From the NCBI GenBank assembly GCA_963747315.1, contig CAVVEQ010000006.1:310001-374000 (forward strand): a stretch of DNA of 64,000 nt, written 5' to 3'. How positions within the stretch are numbered: position 1 is the stretch's first letter; the number at the start of each line of letters is the position of its first letter. Positions 18,579 through 28,063 of the stretch are shown piece after piece. The notes below the pieces were generated by a model, which worked only from the letters and a program-made list of their open reading frames with translations, was not told the DNA's origin and did not search any database. The stretch is from CAVVEQ01 sp963747315. Its GTDB lineage: Bacteria; Chloroflexota; Anaerolineae; Anaerolineales; Anaerolineaceae. A program made the translations under genes and the position numbers.

Positions 18579-18610
18579 AACCCGGCTGCTTCTTGGCAGC
18601 CGGGTTTTTT
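18579..18610 (+). terminator. Intrinsic terminator after the zinc-ribbon membrane protein gene
   Basis: AACCCGGCTGC at 18579-18589 pairs perfectly with 18596-18606 (GCAGCCGGGTT) around a 6-base loop, and T's run on through 18610. This is a textbook rho-independent terminator. Confidence 0.9.
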
Positions 18611-18668
18611 CTTGCACCTCCAATCGGTTATACTTTTACGAATTCATTACCTTGAGGAGACCAACTTG

Positions 18669-19425
18669 ATGACTGACGATGAGAACTCCCCGAACAACAA
18701 TCCAAAGAAAATTATCATTCGAAAAAATGGCCCCTACATCGTCAAAGGAGGGATACCGCTTCTGCGTAAAAGCCAGGTGGTATCCGAATTCGGCGAACCT
18801 CTCACCTGGAAAAATGATGGCTTAATCCCGGTTGAGGGGGAGGAGTACAAGTTATGCCGCTGCGGGAAATCCGCCAACATGCCCTTCTGCGATGAAACCC
18901 ATAAGATCTATCGAATTCGATGGCACCGAAACAGCTGACTCAGGTCCCACTACTAAGCGTCAGCGGCCTTTAAAGAAAGGGGTTCACCTCTTTATCAAGA
19001 AGGATCCCTCGCTTTGTATGACCTCCGGATTTTGCGGGTTTTACAAGGCACCTCTTTCATCCTTTCTGGCTGAATCCGCGGATACTCAGAAACGCTCTCT
19101 GGCAATGGCAATGGTCGAACGCTGCCCGGCGGGATCGCTTACCTACAGCATCGAACCGGGCGAACCTGATATCGAGCCGGATCTGCCCCAGGTGATCGCT
19201 GACACCACCGAGGTAACCTCGGAAGGACCGATCCTGGGTTCTTTGTGGGTGATGGGTGGTATCCCGGTGGAGCGGTCCGATGGACAGCCATTCGAAACCC
19301 GCAACCGGGTGACGCTCTGCAACTGCGGAAAATCGACCAACAAGCCGCTCTGCGATGGTACCCACCGCCACCGTGCCAAAGAGCTGGGCCGCCAGAAGAA
19401 GAATATCCAAAATAACGCAGAATAA
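18669..19425 (+). CDS. Iron-sulfur protein with CDGSH - Fer4_19 - CDGSH domains, one frameshift
   Basis: About 251 residues. The ATG at 18669 follows GAGGAG. The first CDGSH domain (about residues 20-80) has CRCGKSANMPFCDETH. The middle resembles the divergent 4Fe-4S Fer4_19 domain (PSLCMTSGFCGF, then VERCPAGSLTY). The last domain has CNCGKSTNKPLCDGTH. CDGSH domains bind 2Fe-2S clusters through three Cys and one His, all present in both copies. The frame shifts near 18905, just after the first domain; removing one base gives THKSIEFDGTETA. Known relatives act in electron transfer or cluster storage. A -10 TATACT lies at 18629-18634. The role here is unknown. Confidence 0.85.
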
Positions 19426-19446
19426 GCCTGCCCATCCGATACGGTT

Positions 19447-19452
19447 TATAAT
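19447..19452 (+). promoter_or_regulatory. -10 box for hutU
   Basis: TATAAT 29 bases before the hutU start, followed by CGGAGG at 19473-19478. No convincing -35 is visible at 16-18 bases spacing. Confidence 0.45.
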
Positions 19453-19481
19453 TTATCCAACGATTTTCCTTCGGAGGATGG

Positions 19482-21140
19482 ATGACTCCTGCCCGTACGA
19501 TCCGCGCTCCGCGTGGAACCAGACTGACATGCAAGAATTGGCAGATCGAAGCCGCCTTTCGCATGATCCAGAATAATCTGGATGCGGAGGTGGCCGAGCG
19601 CCCCGAGGATCTTGTGGTCTACGGTGGCCGGGGTCAGGCTGCCCGTTCCTGGGAGGCCTACGACGCCATCCTCGAAACCCTGATAAACCTGGAACCGGAT
19701 GAAACACTTTTGGTGCAATCCGGCAAACCTGTTGCCGTTTTTCGCACCCACACCGATTGCCCGCGTGTATTGATCGCCAATTCCAACCTTGTGCCGCATT
19801 GGGCTACCCAGGAGCATTTTGACGAACTGGCTGCCCGCGGTTTGATGATGTACGGGCAGATGACCGCCGGCTCGTGGATCTATATCGGCACGCAGGGCAT
19901 TCTGCAGGGCACTTATGAAACCCTGGCTGCCCTGGCAGTAAAAAAAGGCTGGCCATCTCTTAAAGGCAAATTCGTCCTGACCGCCGGGCTGGGGGGCATG
20001 GGCGGCGCCCAGCCATTAGCCATCACCATGAACGAAGGTGTTGGATTGATCGTGGAGGTGGATCCTGCCCGCGCCCGCCGCAGGCAGCAGATCGGGTATG
20101 TGGATGTTGTTGTGGATTCCTTGGAGGAAGCCATGACCCTGGTGGAGGAGTCGCGCGAAAAGGAAGAGCCAAAATCCATCGCCCTGGTAGCCAATGCTGC
20201 TGATATCTACCCCGAGCTGGTGCTGCGCGGGGTGATCCCCGATATTGTCACCGACCAGACCCCCGCCCACGATATTTCCATGTATATACCCGCTGGTTTG
20301 GGTCTGGATCAGGCTTCTGAATTACGCCGCGTTGATCCGGCAGAATATGCCAAACGCAGCGTTGCATCGATGGCCGCACACGTACGCGCCATGCTTGCTT
20401 TCAAAGCGCAGGGCACGGAGGTATTCGATTACGGCAACAATATCCGTCAACGCGCCTTCGATGGTGGCGTGCTGGATGCCTTCGAATTCCCGGGTTTCGT
20501 CCCCGCCTATATCCGCCCGCTTTTCTGCGAGGGCAAAGGGCCCTTCCGCTGGGTTGCGCTTTCCGGAGACCCGGAGGATATATACCGCACCGATACAGCC
20601 GTGGCGGAGCTATTTCCAGAAGATGACCACCTGCAACGCTGGCTGAGGATGGCACGTGAGAAGGTCCCCTTCCAGGGGCTGCCCGCCCGCATCTGCTGGC
20701 TGGGATATGGCGATCGCGCCAGGGCTGGACTGAAGTTCAACGAGATGGTAGCCAGGGGAATCCTTAAAGCCCCGATTGTGATCGGCCGTGACCATTTGGA
20801 TTCCGGTTCGGTAGCCAGCCCCAACCGTGAGACCGAAGCCATGCGCGATGGCACCGACGCGGTCAGTGACTGGCCCATCCTCAACGCACTGGTCAACACC
20901 GCCAGTGGCGCCACCTGGGTCAGCTTTCACCACGGCGGCGGAGTGGGCATTGGCTATTCCCAGCACGCAGGAATGGTGATCGTAGCAGATGGCACGCCTG
21001 AAGCCGCCCGCCGGCTTGAGCGTGTGCTCAACGCCGACCCCGGAATGGGTGTCATCCGTCACGCGGATGCCGGTTACCCGGAGGCTGTCAACGCGGCCAG
21101 CCGTCACAAGATCAAGATACCCATGCTTGGGGAGCATTGA
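19482..21140 (+). CDS. hutU: Urocanate hydratase
   Basis: Converts urocanate to imidazolone propionate, the second step of histidine degradation, using tightly bound NAD+ as an electrophile. At 552 residues it is the usual length. Diagnostic stretches are IRAPRGTRLTCKNW, LVVYGGRGQAARSWE, PVAVFRTH, MYGQMTAGSWIYIGTQGI, LTAGLGGMGGAQPLA and PARICWLGYGDRARAG with the active-site Cys. WVSFHHGGGVGIGYSQHAGM is near the end. No histidase or imidazolonepropionase gene lies nearby, so the rest of the pathway is elsewhere or absent. Two small membrane-protein genes follow directly and may be cotranscribed by chance. Confidence 0.96.
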   Translation: MTPARTIRAPRGTRLTCKNWQIEAAFRMIQNNLDAEVAERPEDLVVYGGRGQAARSWEAYDAILETLINLEPDETLLVQSGKPVAVFRTHTDCPRVLIANSNLVPHWATQEHFDELAARGLMMYGQMTAGSWIYIGTQGILQGTYETLAALAVKKGWPSLKGKFVLTAGLGGMGGAQPLAITMNEGVGLIVEVDPARARRRQQIGYVDVVVDSLEEAMTLVEESREKEEPKSIALVANAADIYPELVLRGVIPDIVTDQTPAHDISMYIPAGLGLDQASELRRVDPAEYAKRSVASMAAHVRAMLAFKAQGTEVFDYGNNIRQRAFDGGVLDAFEFPGFVPAYIRPLFCEGKGPFRWVALSGDPEDIYRTDTAVAELFPEDDHLQRWLRMAREKVPFQGLPARICWLGYGDRARAGLKFNEMVARGILKAPIVIGRDHLDSGSVASPNRETEAMRDGTDAVSDWPILNALVNTASGATWVSFHHGGGVGIGYSQHAGMVIVADGTPEAARRLERVLNADPGMGVIRHADAGYPEAVNAASRHKIKIPMLGEH

Positions 21141-21141
21141 T

Positions 21142-21504
21142 TTGCGCCAGACCCGCGTCTTTTGGTTCATAATCTGCATTCTCATCGGCCTTGCCGTTGG
21201 GCTTGTTTACGGCTGGTGGGGTAACCCCACTCTGCCTTCCCAGACCACCCTCCCGCAGCTTCGCGCCGATTACAAGACCGATTACGTCCTGATGACTGCC
21301 GAGATCTTCAGGGTGGATAAAGACCCTGCATCAGCAGCAGTGCGTTTGCTGGCGCTCGACCCGCATGATCCCCTTCGCCCGGTGCAGGAGGCCATACTCA
21401 CCGCCCAGGAGAACGGCTACAACAACACCGATATTACCCTGCTCGCCGACCTGGCCGCCGCCATGCTCTCCTGGCAGACTGTCCCCACGGTGGTGAACCG
21501 GTGA
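21142..21504 (+). CDS. Small membrane protein, unknown function
   Basis: A 120-residue protein starting at TTG 21142, one base after the hutU stop with GGGGAG upstream. One N-terminal helix (FWFIICILIGLAVGLVYGW) is followed by an external helical region (LRADYKTDYVLMTAEIF, DPASAAVRLLAL). The next gene has the same layout and matching motifs (GLxVGL, VYxW, then a repeat-like helix with RAL/AVRL), so the two look like tandem paralogues. They overlap by four bases (GTGA). I do not recognise a named family. An extracytoplasmic scaffold is possible. Confidence 0.75.
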   Translation: MRQTRVFWFIICILIGLAVGLVYGWWGNPTLPSQTTLPQLRADYKTDYVLMTAEIFRVDKDPASAAVRLLALDPHDPLRPVQEAILTAQENGYNNTDITLLADLAAAMLSWQTVPTVVNR

Positions 21505-22358
21505 GTAAGCGCCGCTTTCCCTGGTACCTGATCACCGGCCTGCTGGTCGGGTTGACTGTCGCCCTTGTCTACACATGGCTGATCGCCCCGGTGAATTATG
21601 CCGGTACTTCCCCCGCCAGCCTTTCCCTTTCTGAACGCGACCGTTACCGGGCAATGATCGCGCTGGCATACGCATCCAATGGCGACCTGGGACGGGCACT
21701 CTCCCGCCTGGAGCTGCTTGGCGATGTTGATCCATCCGCCGCGCTGGCCGAACAGGCCCAGCGCTACCAGGTGGGCGGGCAGCCCTACCAGGAAGTGCGT
21801 GCCATTGCCCTGCTTTCCTCAGCCATTTCCGCCCGCGGGATCGATTTCCTCCAGACTGCCGCGGCAGCTACCGTTACCGCTGGGATCCCGGGATTCCGCG
21901 AGACACAAACCGCTACCTACGCGATCAGCGCAGGAACTGCCACCCAGTTGGCGTTCACGAAACCGAGCTCCACACCCCTGATCACCTTTACCCCGCTGCC
22001 CACCGGCACCCCCGAGCCAACCATGGGTGCCCCGTTTTCACTCAAGACCATGGAGCAGATTTGCGACCCCGAAGAGCCGCTGCTGATGCGCATCTTTGTC
22101 AGCGATGCCGGCGGAAAGGGCGTTGCCGGGATGAAGATCATCGTCACCTGGGCGGATGGCAGCGACACATTCTTCACCGGGATGTACCCTGAGATCAACC
22201 GGGGTTATGCAGATTTCCGCATGCAGGAGGAGGTGGAGTATTCCCTGCAGGCAGGCGATGCCGGTGAGGTGATCGGACCGATCTCAGCCGGGAAATGCAC
22301 CTTTGCCGATGGTTCCCCCTATTGGGGTGGCTGGCGGGTGTATATTTACCAGCCGTAA
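21501..22358 (+). CDS. Membrane-anchored protein, unknown function, paralogue of preceding gene
   Basis: A 285-residue protein that starts at GTG 21501, overlapping the previous stop by four bases. It has one N-terminal helix (WYLITGLLVGLTVALVYTWL), a helical region (YRAMIALAYASNGDLGRALS, about residues 48-67), a Thr/Pro linker (TFTPLPTGTPEPT) and a C-terminal beta-type domain (MRIFVSDAGGKGVAGMKIIV, then YFADGSPYWGGW-like sequence near the end). The last domain resembles an extracellular carboxypeptidase-regulatory-like or Ig fold, but I cannot name it. Probably surface-exposed and coexpressed with its smaller paralogue. Confidence 0.75.
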   Translation: MSKRRFPWYLITGLLVGLTVALVYTWLIAPVNYAGTSPASLSLSERDRYRAMIALAYASNGDLGRALSRLELLGDVDPSAALAEQAQRYQVGGQPYQEVRAIALLSSAISARGIDFLQTAAAATVTAGIPGFRETQTATYAISAGTATQLAFTKPSSTPLITFTPLPTGTPEPTMGAPFSLKTMEQICDPEEPLLMRIFVSDAGGKGVAGMKIIVTWADGSDTFFTGMYPEINRGYADFRMQEEVEYSLQAGDAGEVIGPISAGKCTFADGSPYWGGWRVYIYQP

Positions 22359-22453
22359 TGTTTAATCGTTATTCCGGTTTTCTATTCAACCTTTTCACCG
22401 TTCAATTTCTGCACATCTCATCTTCCCCTTAATTTCTCCCTCCTCCCCTCGGG

Positions 22454-22459
22454 TATAAT
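22454..22459 (+). promoter_or_regulatory. -10 box for secA
   Basis: TATAAT 21 bases before the secA ATG, with AGAGGAAA as ribosome binding site between. The -35 region is T/C-rich without a clear match. Confidence 0.55.
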
Positions 22460-22480
22460 TTCCGCCCAGAGGAAACCGAT

Positions 22481-25400
22481 ATGCTCAATAAATTCGTCCA
22501 GGCGCTGGGCGGCGACTCCCACAAACGCGAAGTCCAAAAATTAACCGAAACCGTCGCGAAGATCAATGATCTTGAACCTTCGTTTGAAGCCCTGACGGAT
22601 GGGGCCTTGCTGGGCAAGACCGCCGAGTTCCGCGCGCGTTTGGGAACCGGCGAGACCCTGGATGACCTCCTCCCCGAAGCCTTTGCTGCCGTGCGCGAAG
22701 CTGGCAAGCGCACCATCGGCCTGCGACATTACGATGTTCAGATGGTAGGTGGCATGACCCTGCACTCTGGAAAGATCGCTGAGATGCGCACTGGCGAAGG
22801 CAAGACCCTGGTTGCCACCCTTCCGCTCTATCTCAACGCCATCGCGGAGCGCGGTGTGCACCTGGTGACGGTGAATGATTACCTCGCCCGCCGCGATGCA
22901 CGCTGGATGGCACCCATCTATGCTACCCTTGGCTTGACCGTCGGGGTTCTTCAAATGGCTGCCCGCACCGAGAATGGCACCAAAGCATTCATAATCGATC
23001 TCGAAAAGGAATCCCCTCACGAAGACCAGCACCAACTCTGCCTGGTGAGCCGGGCTGAAGCTTATCGCGCGGACATCACCTATGGAACAAACGCTGAATT
23101 CGGATTCGATTACCTGCGTGATAACCTGACAATGAGCCTGGCCGACCGCGTTCAGCGTGGCCACTTTTTCGCTATTGTGGATGAGGTCGACAACATTCTC
23201 ATCGATGAAGCCCGCACCCCGCTTATTATCTCCGGTCCTGCCCAGGATGAAGCCGAATGGTACATTCGCATGTCCCAGGTGGTGCGTCAGCTAAGGCCTG
23301 AGGATTATGAGGTCAATGAAAAAGACCGCACCGTCAACCTGACCGAGATCGGCGAAGCCCATGTGGAGGAGATCCTCGCCATGCCCCTTCGCGATCCCGA
23401 GCGGCCAGAGGATATCACCCCCGAGCAAGCCCGCACCCTGGGTTACCTGGAACAGGGTTTGCGCGCGCAGTTTCTCTTCCGCCGCAACAAGGATTACCTC
23501 GTCCAGGCTGGCAAAGTGGTCATTGTGGATGAGTTCACCGGGCGGTTAATGCCCGGCAGGCGCTGGTCCGAGGGGCTTCACCAGGCGGTGGAAGCCAAGG
23601 AAGGCGTTAAGGTCGAGCCGGAGAATATCACCTACGCCACCATCACCCTGCAGAACTACTTCCGCATGTACGAGAAGCTGGCGGGTATGACCGGTACCGC
23701 CCTTACCGAGGCGGAAGAATTCCATAAGATCTACAAACTGGAAGTGCTGCCCATCCCCACAAACCTGGAATACTCAGCCGCATTAACCAACGCGGAGCTT
23801 GTGGAGATCGAAGGCCGCGATTCGGATGGTTACAAATATAAATATTACGCCCAAAAGGCTGATCCTGAGCGCGCACCTCGATACTGGAAACGCAAGGATT
23901 TCCCGGATGTGGTTTATCGCACTGCCGAAGCAAAACTGCGCGCCATCTGCCTGGAGATCCTGCGCTACTATACACTCGGCCGCCCGCAGCTGGTGGGTAC
24001 CACATCGGTCGAACATTCCGAGATCCTTTCAGATCGTCTCTCCGCTGAGCCGATCCGCCGCGTGGCGCAGACGGTACTCTTACGAGAAGCCTGGTTGAAA
24101 GCTCATCCCGATCACGGAGGCGAGCGCGCCATCTCCGAACTTGAATTCATGAATAGTCCGGTCAAGGAACTCAATATCGGGGAAATGCGCCAGATCGGGC
24201 GAAATCTGGGACTCTCTGCATTCAACCCGGATGATCCCGCAAATATCGAAACACTGCTGAAATATCTTAATCTGGATGAGGAGCTAGCCCCCCGCCTGGT
24301 CTCCGCGATGCAGGGCGGCATCCCCCACCAGGTGTTAAATGCCCGTAAACACGATGAAGAAGCCCTCATCATTGCCCGCGCCGGTACCTTCGGCGCTGTG
24401 ACCATCGCCACCAATATGGCCGGCCGCGGTGTGGATATCAAGCTGGGCGGCGAGCTGCAGGATGAGATCTACGCGGATGTCGTCCGCGTGCTTAGCAAAG
24501 CCGGCATCGATCCCTACGATATGACCTTACCGCAAATGCGGGCAGCGCTGGAGCAGGTCCCCCGCGAAGAATATGGTATTTATGAAACAGCCGTGGATGA
24601 GTTTTTCCGGTTTCTGGATGATGCCGTCCGCGTGCGCCAGTTGGGAGGACTGCACGTCATCGGCTCCGAGCGCCACGAAGCGCGCCGCATCGATAACCAG
24701 CTGCGCGGCCGCGCCGCCCGCCAGGGGGATCCCGGTTCCTCGCGTTTTTACCTTTCCCTGGAAGATGAGCTGATGCGCCTCTTCGGTGGCAACCAGGCCG
24801 AGAACCTCATGCGTGTGTTTAACCTGGATGTCTCACTGCCCATCGAAAGCGGCATGCTCGGTCGGATCGTCGAACAAGCCCAGGAGCGGGTGGAGGGCAA
24901 CAACTTTGATATTCGCAAGCACCTGCTGGAATATGATGATGTGCTCAACAAACAGCGCAAGATCATCTACGGCGAGCGTGACCAGGTCTTTAGTAAGCCC
25001 GATCTCCAGGAGGACGTGCTGGAGATGCTTCACACCGAGCTGGAACGGCGCATCCCGGAGGGGTTGGATGACGAAGAAGGTCCCTGGAAGCTGCTTGCTT
25101 TCCTGGAAGAGATCCAGCCCACAATGGTCTTCGACCCTGAGGGTGTGATCACCCCTTCCTTCCCGATGAAGTTGGCAGTGGATGAGCTGGACGCAAAACT
25201 GGAAAAGCAGCCGCGCACCCGTCAATCGGTATCTGCGCTTGGTGTTCGAAACCGCCCACCAGGCCTTGGAAGCCGAAAAGGATCATATCCTTCGCAGCGC
25301 ACGGGAGATCCTGGATCGCACCGGGGACGCGCTTGATGAAGCCCTGCGCGACCGGTTGGATACGCTCGATACATGGTTTGAGGGAATCAGCATGGAAGAG

Positions 25401-26558
25401 GAAGGTCAACCGCAGCGTCGCCCGCAGGAACTGCTGGAAGAGCTGAGTGGGTTGGTGCATATCCCTCTACGACTATCCGGGGATTCCCTGCGCAGGCTCC
25501 CCGAGGACTCCGGGGAGATCAAGGAGGAGCTGGCTGCCCAGATCCAGAGCAACCTTGTTGCGGTCAACTACAATCGCATGCTTCTCACCTTTGAGCGGCG
25601 CCTGGGCGATTCTCTAACCTTGCGGGTGAATGACAGCCAGGCGGGGTCGTGGGGTGCCATCTCCGCCGACCTCCTCTCCCAGGTGGAGGTTGTGTTTGAT
25701 AAACGCATCCAGCGCCTGGCGGGTGAAGGCGGCATCATTTCTCAGACCATTTCCAACAATGTGGAGCGGGCGGAGCAGGATGGCTTCAACAAGGATTCTC
25801 TCCTCCGGCTGCTCCTTGCCACCACCCAGGGTTCCCGCCTGGAGATCGATCCGCGCACCAAGCGCCGCTTGGTGCGCCGCGTTACACTCCTGAATTACTT
25901 CTACCTGGCTGCCCGGCTTTTGGGCGGTTTACGCCAGGAAACCATCGCGGATGAGATCCTCGACCATCTGGAACGAATCCAGGAAACTTTGCGAGGTTTG
26001 TGGGGCAGAATGGAATTGGAGAGACAGGCCCAGATGCAATCCTCGCTTGCCCAGCTGGATTCGCAGGTACAAACCTCCCTCGCCACCCGGTTCACGAGCG
26101 ATCTCGCCCCTTTCGGGCAGATGGCCGTATTCTCCCTGCCGGATGAGATCAAGCAAGAGCTGGTTCCCCTCCTCGGAGCGAAGACCCAAAATGAGATCTA
26201 CCGACAGATCCTCCTGGGAGCCATCTCGGAGCTGTGGATCGATTATCTCACCCGCGTGGAGGCGCTGCGCGTTTCCATCGGACTGGAAGCCTACGCCCAG
26301 AAGGACCCCCTGGTGACCTACAAAAGTAAAGCCACCGAACTGTTCCAAAACCTGCTCACCGATGTCCGCCTGGCAGTGATCAGCCGGATGTTTCTGCTGC
26401 AGCCGCGCCGGGCTTCTGTAACAACCGAGACGCGCGAAAAAAACCTTCCCGCGCCAACCCCCCAGCCCGCAGTGGAGGCGCAGGTTTCTCAACCCGCCCG
26501 CGAAGCGCAAACCCAGTCGCAAGGCGGAGATAAAAAACGGAAGCGCCACAGGCATTAA
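22481..26558 (+). CDS. secA: Preprotein translocase ATPase SecA, unusually large, one frameshift
   Basis: The motor that drives preproteins through SecYEG, about 1358 residues when read through one shift; typical SecA is 800-1000. Walker A is MRTGEGKTLVA (about residues 101-111) and Walker B is FAIVDEVDNILIDEART. The protein-crosslinking region includes YKLEVLPIPTN. The second ATPase half has ATNMAGRGVDIKLGG, GLHVIGSERHEARRIDNQLR and RQGDPGSSRFYLS. The finger Arg motif reads GRAARQGD where GRAGRQGD is usual. An insert of about 110 residues sits in the second nucleotide-binding half, and about 400 extra helical residues follow the usual end. No zinc-binding SecB tail is seen. The frame shifts near 25214; KQPRAPVNRYLRLVFETAH is restored by removing one base. 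Confidence 0.92.
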
Positions 26559-26622
26559 AATAGTTACCACAGACTGAATCTGATCATCCGTTTCATAGAT
26601 GCAGCGGGGGAAACCACTTTGC

Positions 26623-26651
26623 TTGTCAATACCCCTCTTTATAGATATAAT
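26623..26651 (+). promoter_or_regulatory. Promoter of rpsA
   Basis: -35 TTGTCA at 26623-26628, a 17-base spacer, and -10 TATAAT at 26646-26651. One of the best sigma-A matches in the window, 34 bases before the rpsA ATG. Confidence 0.8.
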
Positions 26652-26685
26652 TGAGCATCAAACCTTCCTGGAGATAATCGCATCT

Positions 26686-28014
26686 ATGGATAACAACGCA
26701 ATTTCAGGCAGCCTGCCTGAAAACAATTTGAATGACAGCCAGAACAATATGGCATCCCTGCTGGAACAGGAAGGTCTGGATATCGATTTCCCCAAGGCCG
26801 GCGAGATCAAGCAGGGCATGATCGCCAGCATAACCCCCGGCCAGGTCCTGGTGGGGATCGGTGGAAAATCCGAAGGCGTGATCAGCGGCCGCGAGTTTGA
26901 CTCCATCCCTGCGGAAGAGCTGGCCGCCCTAAAGGTAGGCCAGGAAATCCCTGTCTACGTAATCAGCCATGATGAAGGCAGCGCCAACACGGTGCTTTCC
27001 TATGTCCGCGCGCGCGAGGAAGTGGGCTGGCAGGAAGCTGAAGAGCTTCTGGCTTCCAAGAAACCGATTCATTCCTCGATCATTGGATACAACAAAGGCG
27101 GTCTGATCGTGCCCGTTGCCGGGCTGCGCGGTTTTGTACCCGCCTCCCAGATCAGCCTAACCCGACGGGCCGGCTCCACCGGCGATACCCCCGAACAGCG
27201 CTGGGGCAAGATGATCGGGCAGGAGATCGATGTCTGCCTGATCGAGATCGATCGCGAACGCCACCGCCTGATCCTTTCTGAACGCGCCGCCAGCACCGAA
27301 ACACATGACTCGGTCAAATCTCGCGTTATTGATAACCTCGTTGAAGGTGAAGCCTATACTGGCAGGGTTACCAGCCTGGCGGATTTTGGCGCCTTTGTAA
27401 ATATCAATGGCGCTGATGGACTTGTTCACCTTTCCGAAATATCCTGGGAACATATTCAAAACCCCGCAGAAGTCCTCAAAGTGGGCCAGGAAGTCAAAGT
27501 CAAGGTCATCAGCATAGATCGCGATAAGAAACGCATCGGTCTTTCCATTCGCCAGCTTCAGGATGACCCCTGGTCTGATAAAGCCGCAAAATATATTGTC
27601 GGTCAGCTAGTGGAAGGCAAGATCACCCAATTAACCAAATTTGGTGCATTCGCCCGCCTGGATGACGATATCGAGGGTCTGATCCATATCTCCGAGATCA
27701 GCGAAAAACGCATCGATCATCCCCGCGAGGTTTTACACGAAGGTGATGAGCTCACCCTGCGCGTAATCAAGATCGATCCAGCCAACCACCGCATAGGCCT
27801 GAGCCTGCGCAAGGTGGATTCGATGGCCTACGCCGATATGGATTGGCAAACCCTTAACGAATCCCTGCAGGAAGATGGCGAGACCCCGGTCGAAGCACCA
27901 ACCGCTGAACCCACCGAAACCAAATCGGAACCTGTGGTCCCCGAATCTGCTGAACCCACCGTCGCAGAAACTGAAAACATGGAACCCGAATCCGCTGAAC
28001 CTGAAAAAGAATAA
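26686..28014 (+). CDS. rpsA: 30S ribosomal protein S1 homologue, four S1 domains
   Basis: RNA-binding protein that helps the 30S subunit load mRNA. The ATG at 26686 gives 442 residues; the frame is open further upstream, but that would enter the promoter. Four S1 repeats are at about residues 34-105, 113-198, 216-286 and 300-370. The last two are the most typical (TGRVTSLADFGAFVNINGAD and EGKITQLTKFGAFARLDDDI). The acidic Pro/Glu-rich tail (ESAEPTVAETENMEPESAEP) is disordered. Four domains is shorter than the six of E. coli S1 but common in Gram-positive-type S1. A terminator follows immediately. Confidence 0.92.
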   Translation: MDNNAISGSLPENNLNDSQNNMASLLEQEGLDIDFPKAGEIKQGMIASITPGQVLVGIGGKSEGVISGREFDSIPAEELAALKVGQEIPVYVISHDEGSANTVLSYVRAREEVGWQEAEELLASKKPIHSSIIGYNKGGLIVPVAGLRGFVPASQISLTRRAGSTGDTPEQRWGKMIGQEIDVCLIEIDRERHRLILSERAASTETHDSVKSRVIDNLVEGEAYTGRVTSLADFGAFVNINGADGLVHLSEISWEHIQNPAEVLKVGQEVKVKVISIDRDKKRIGLSIRQLQDDPWSDKAAKYIVGQLVEGKITQLTKFGAFARLDDDIEGLIHISEISEKRIDHPREVLHEGDELTLRVIKIDPANHRIGLSLRKVDSMAYADMDWQTLNESLQEDGETPVEAPTAEPTETKSEPVVPESAEPTVAETENMEPESAEPEKE

Positions 28015-28032
28015 CCCCCCTAAATAAGGCTT

Positions 28033-28060
28033 GCGCACCTAGTCAGGTGCGCTTTCTTTT
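28033..28060 (+). terminator. Intrinsic terminator of rpsA, abutting the next start codon
   Basis: GCGCACCT (28033-28040), loop AGTC, and AGGTGCGC (28045-28052) form a perfect 8-base stem, followed by TTTCTTTT. The T-run ends three bases before the ATG of the dipeptidase gene at 28064. Confidence 0.85.
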
Positions 28061-28063
28061 AAA

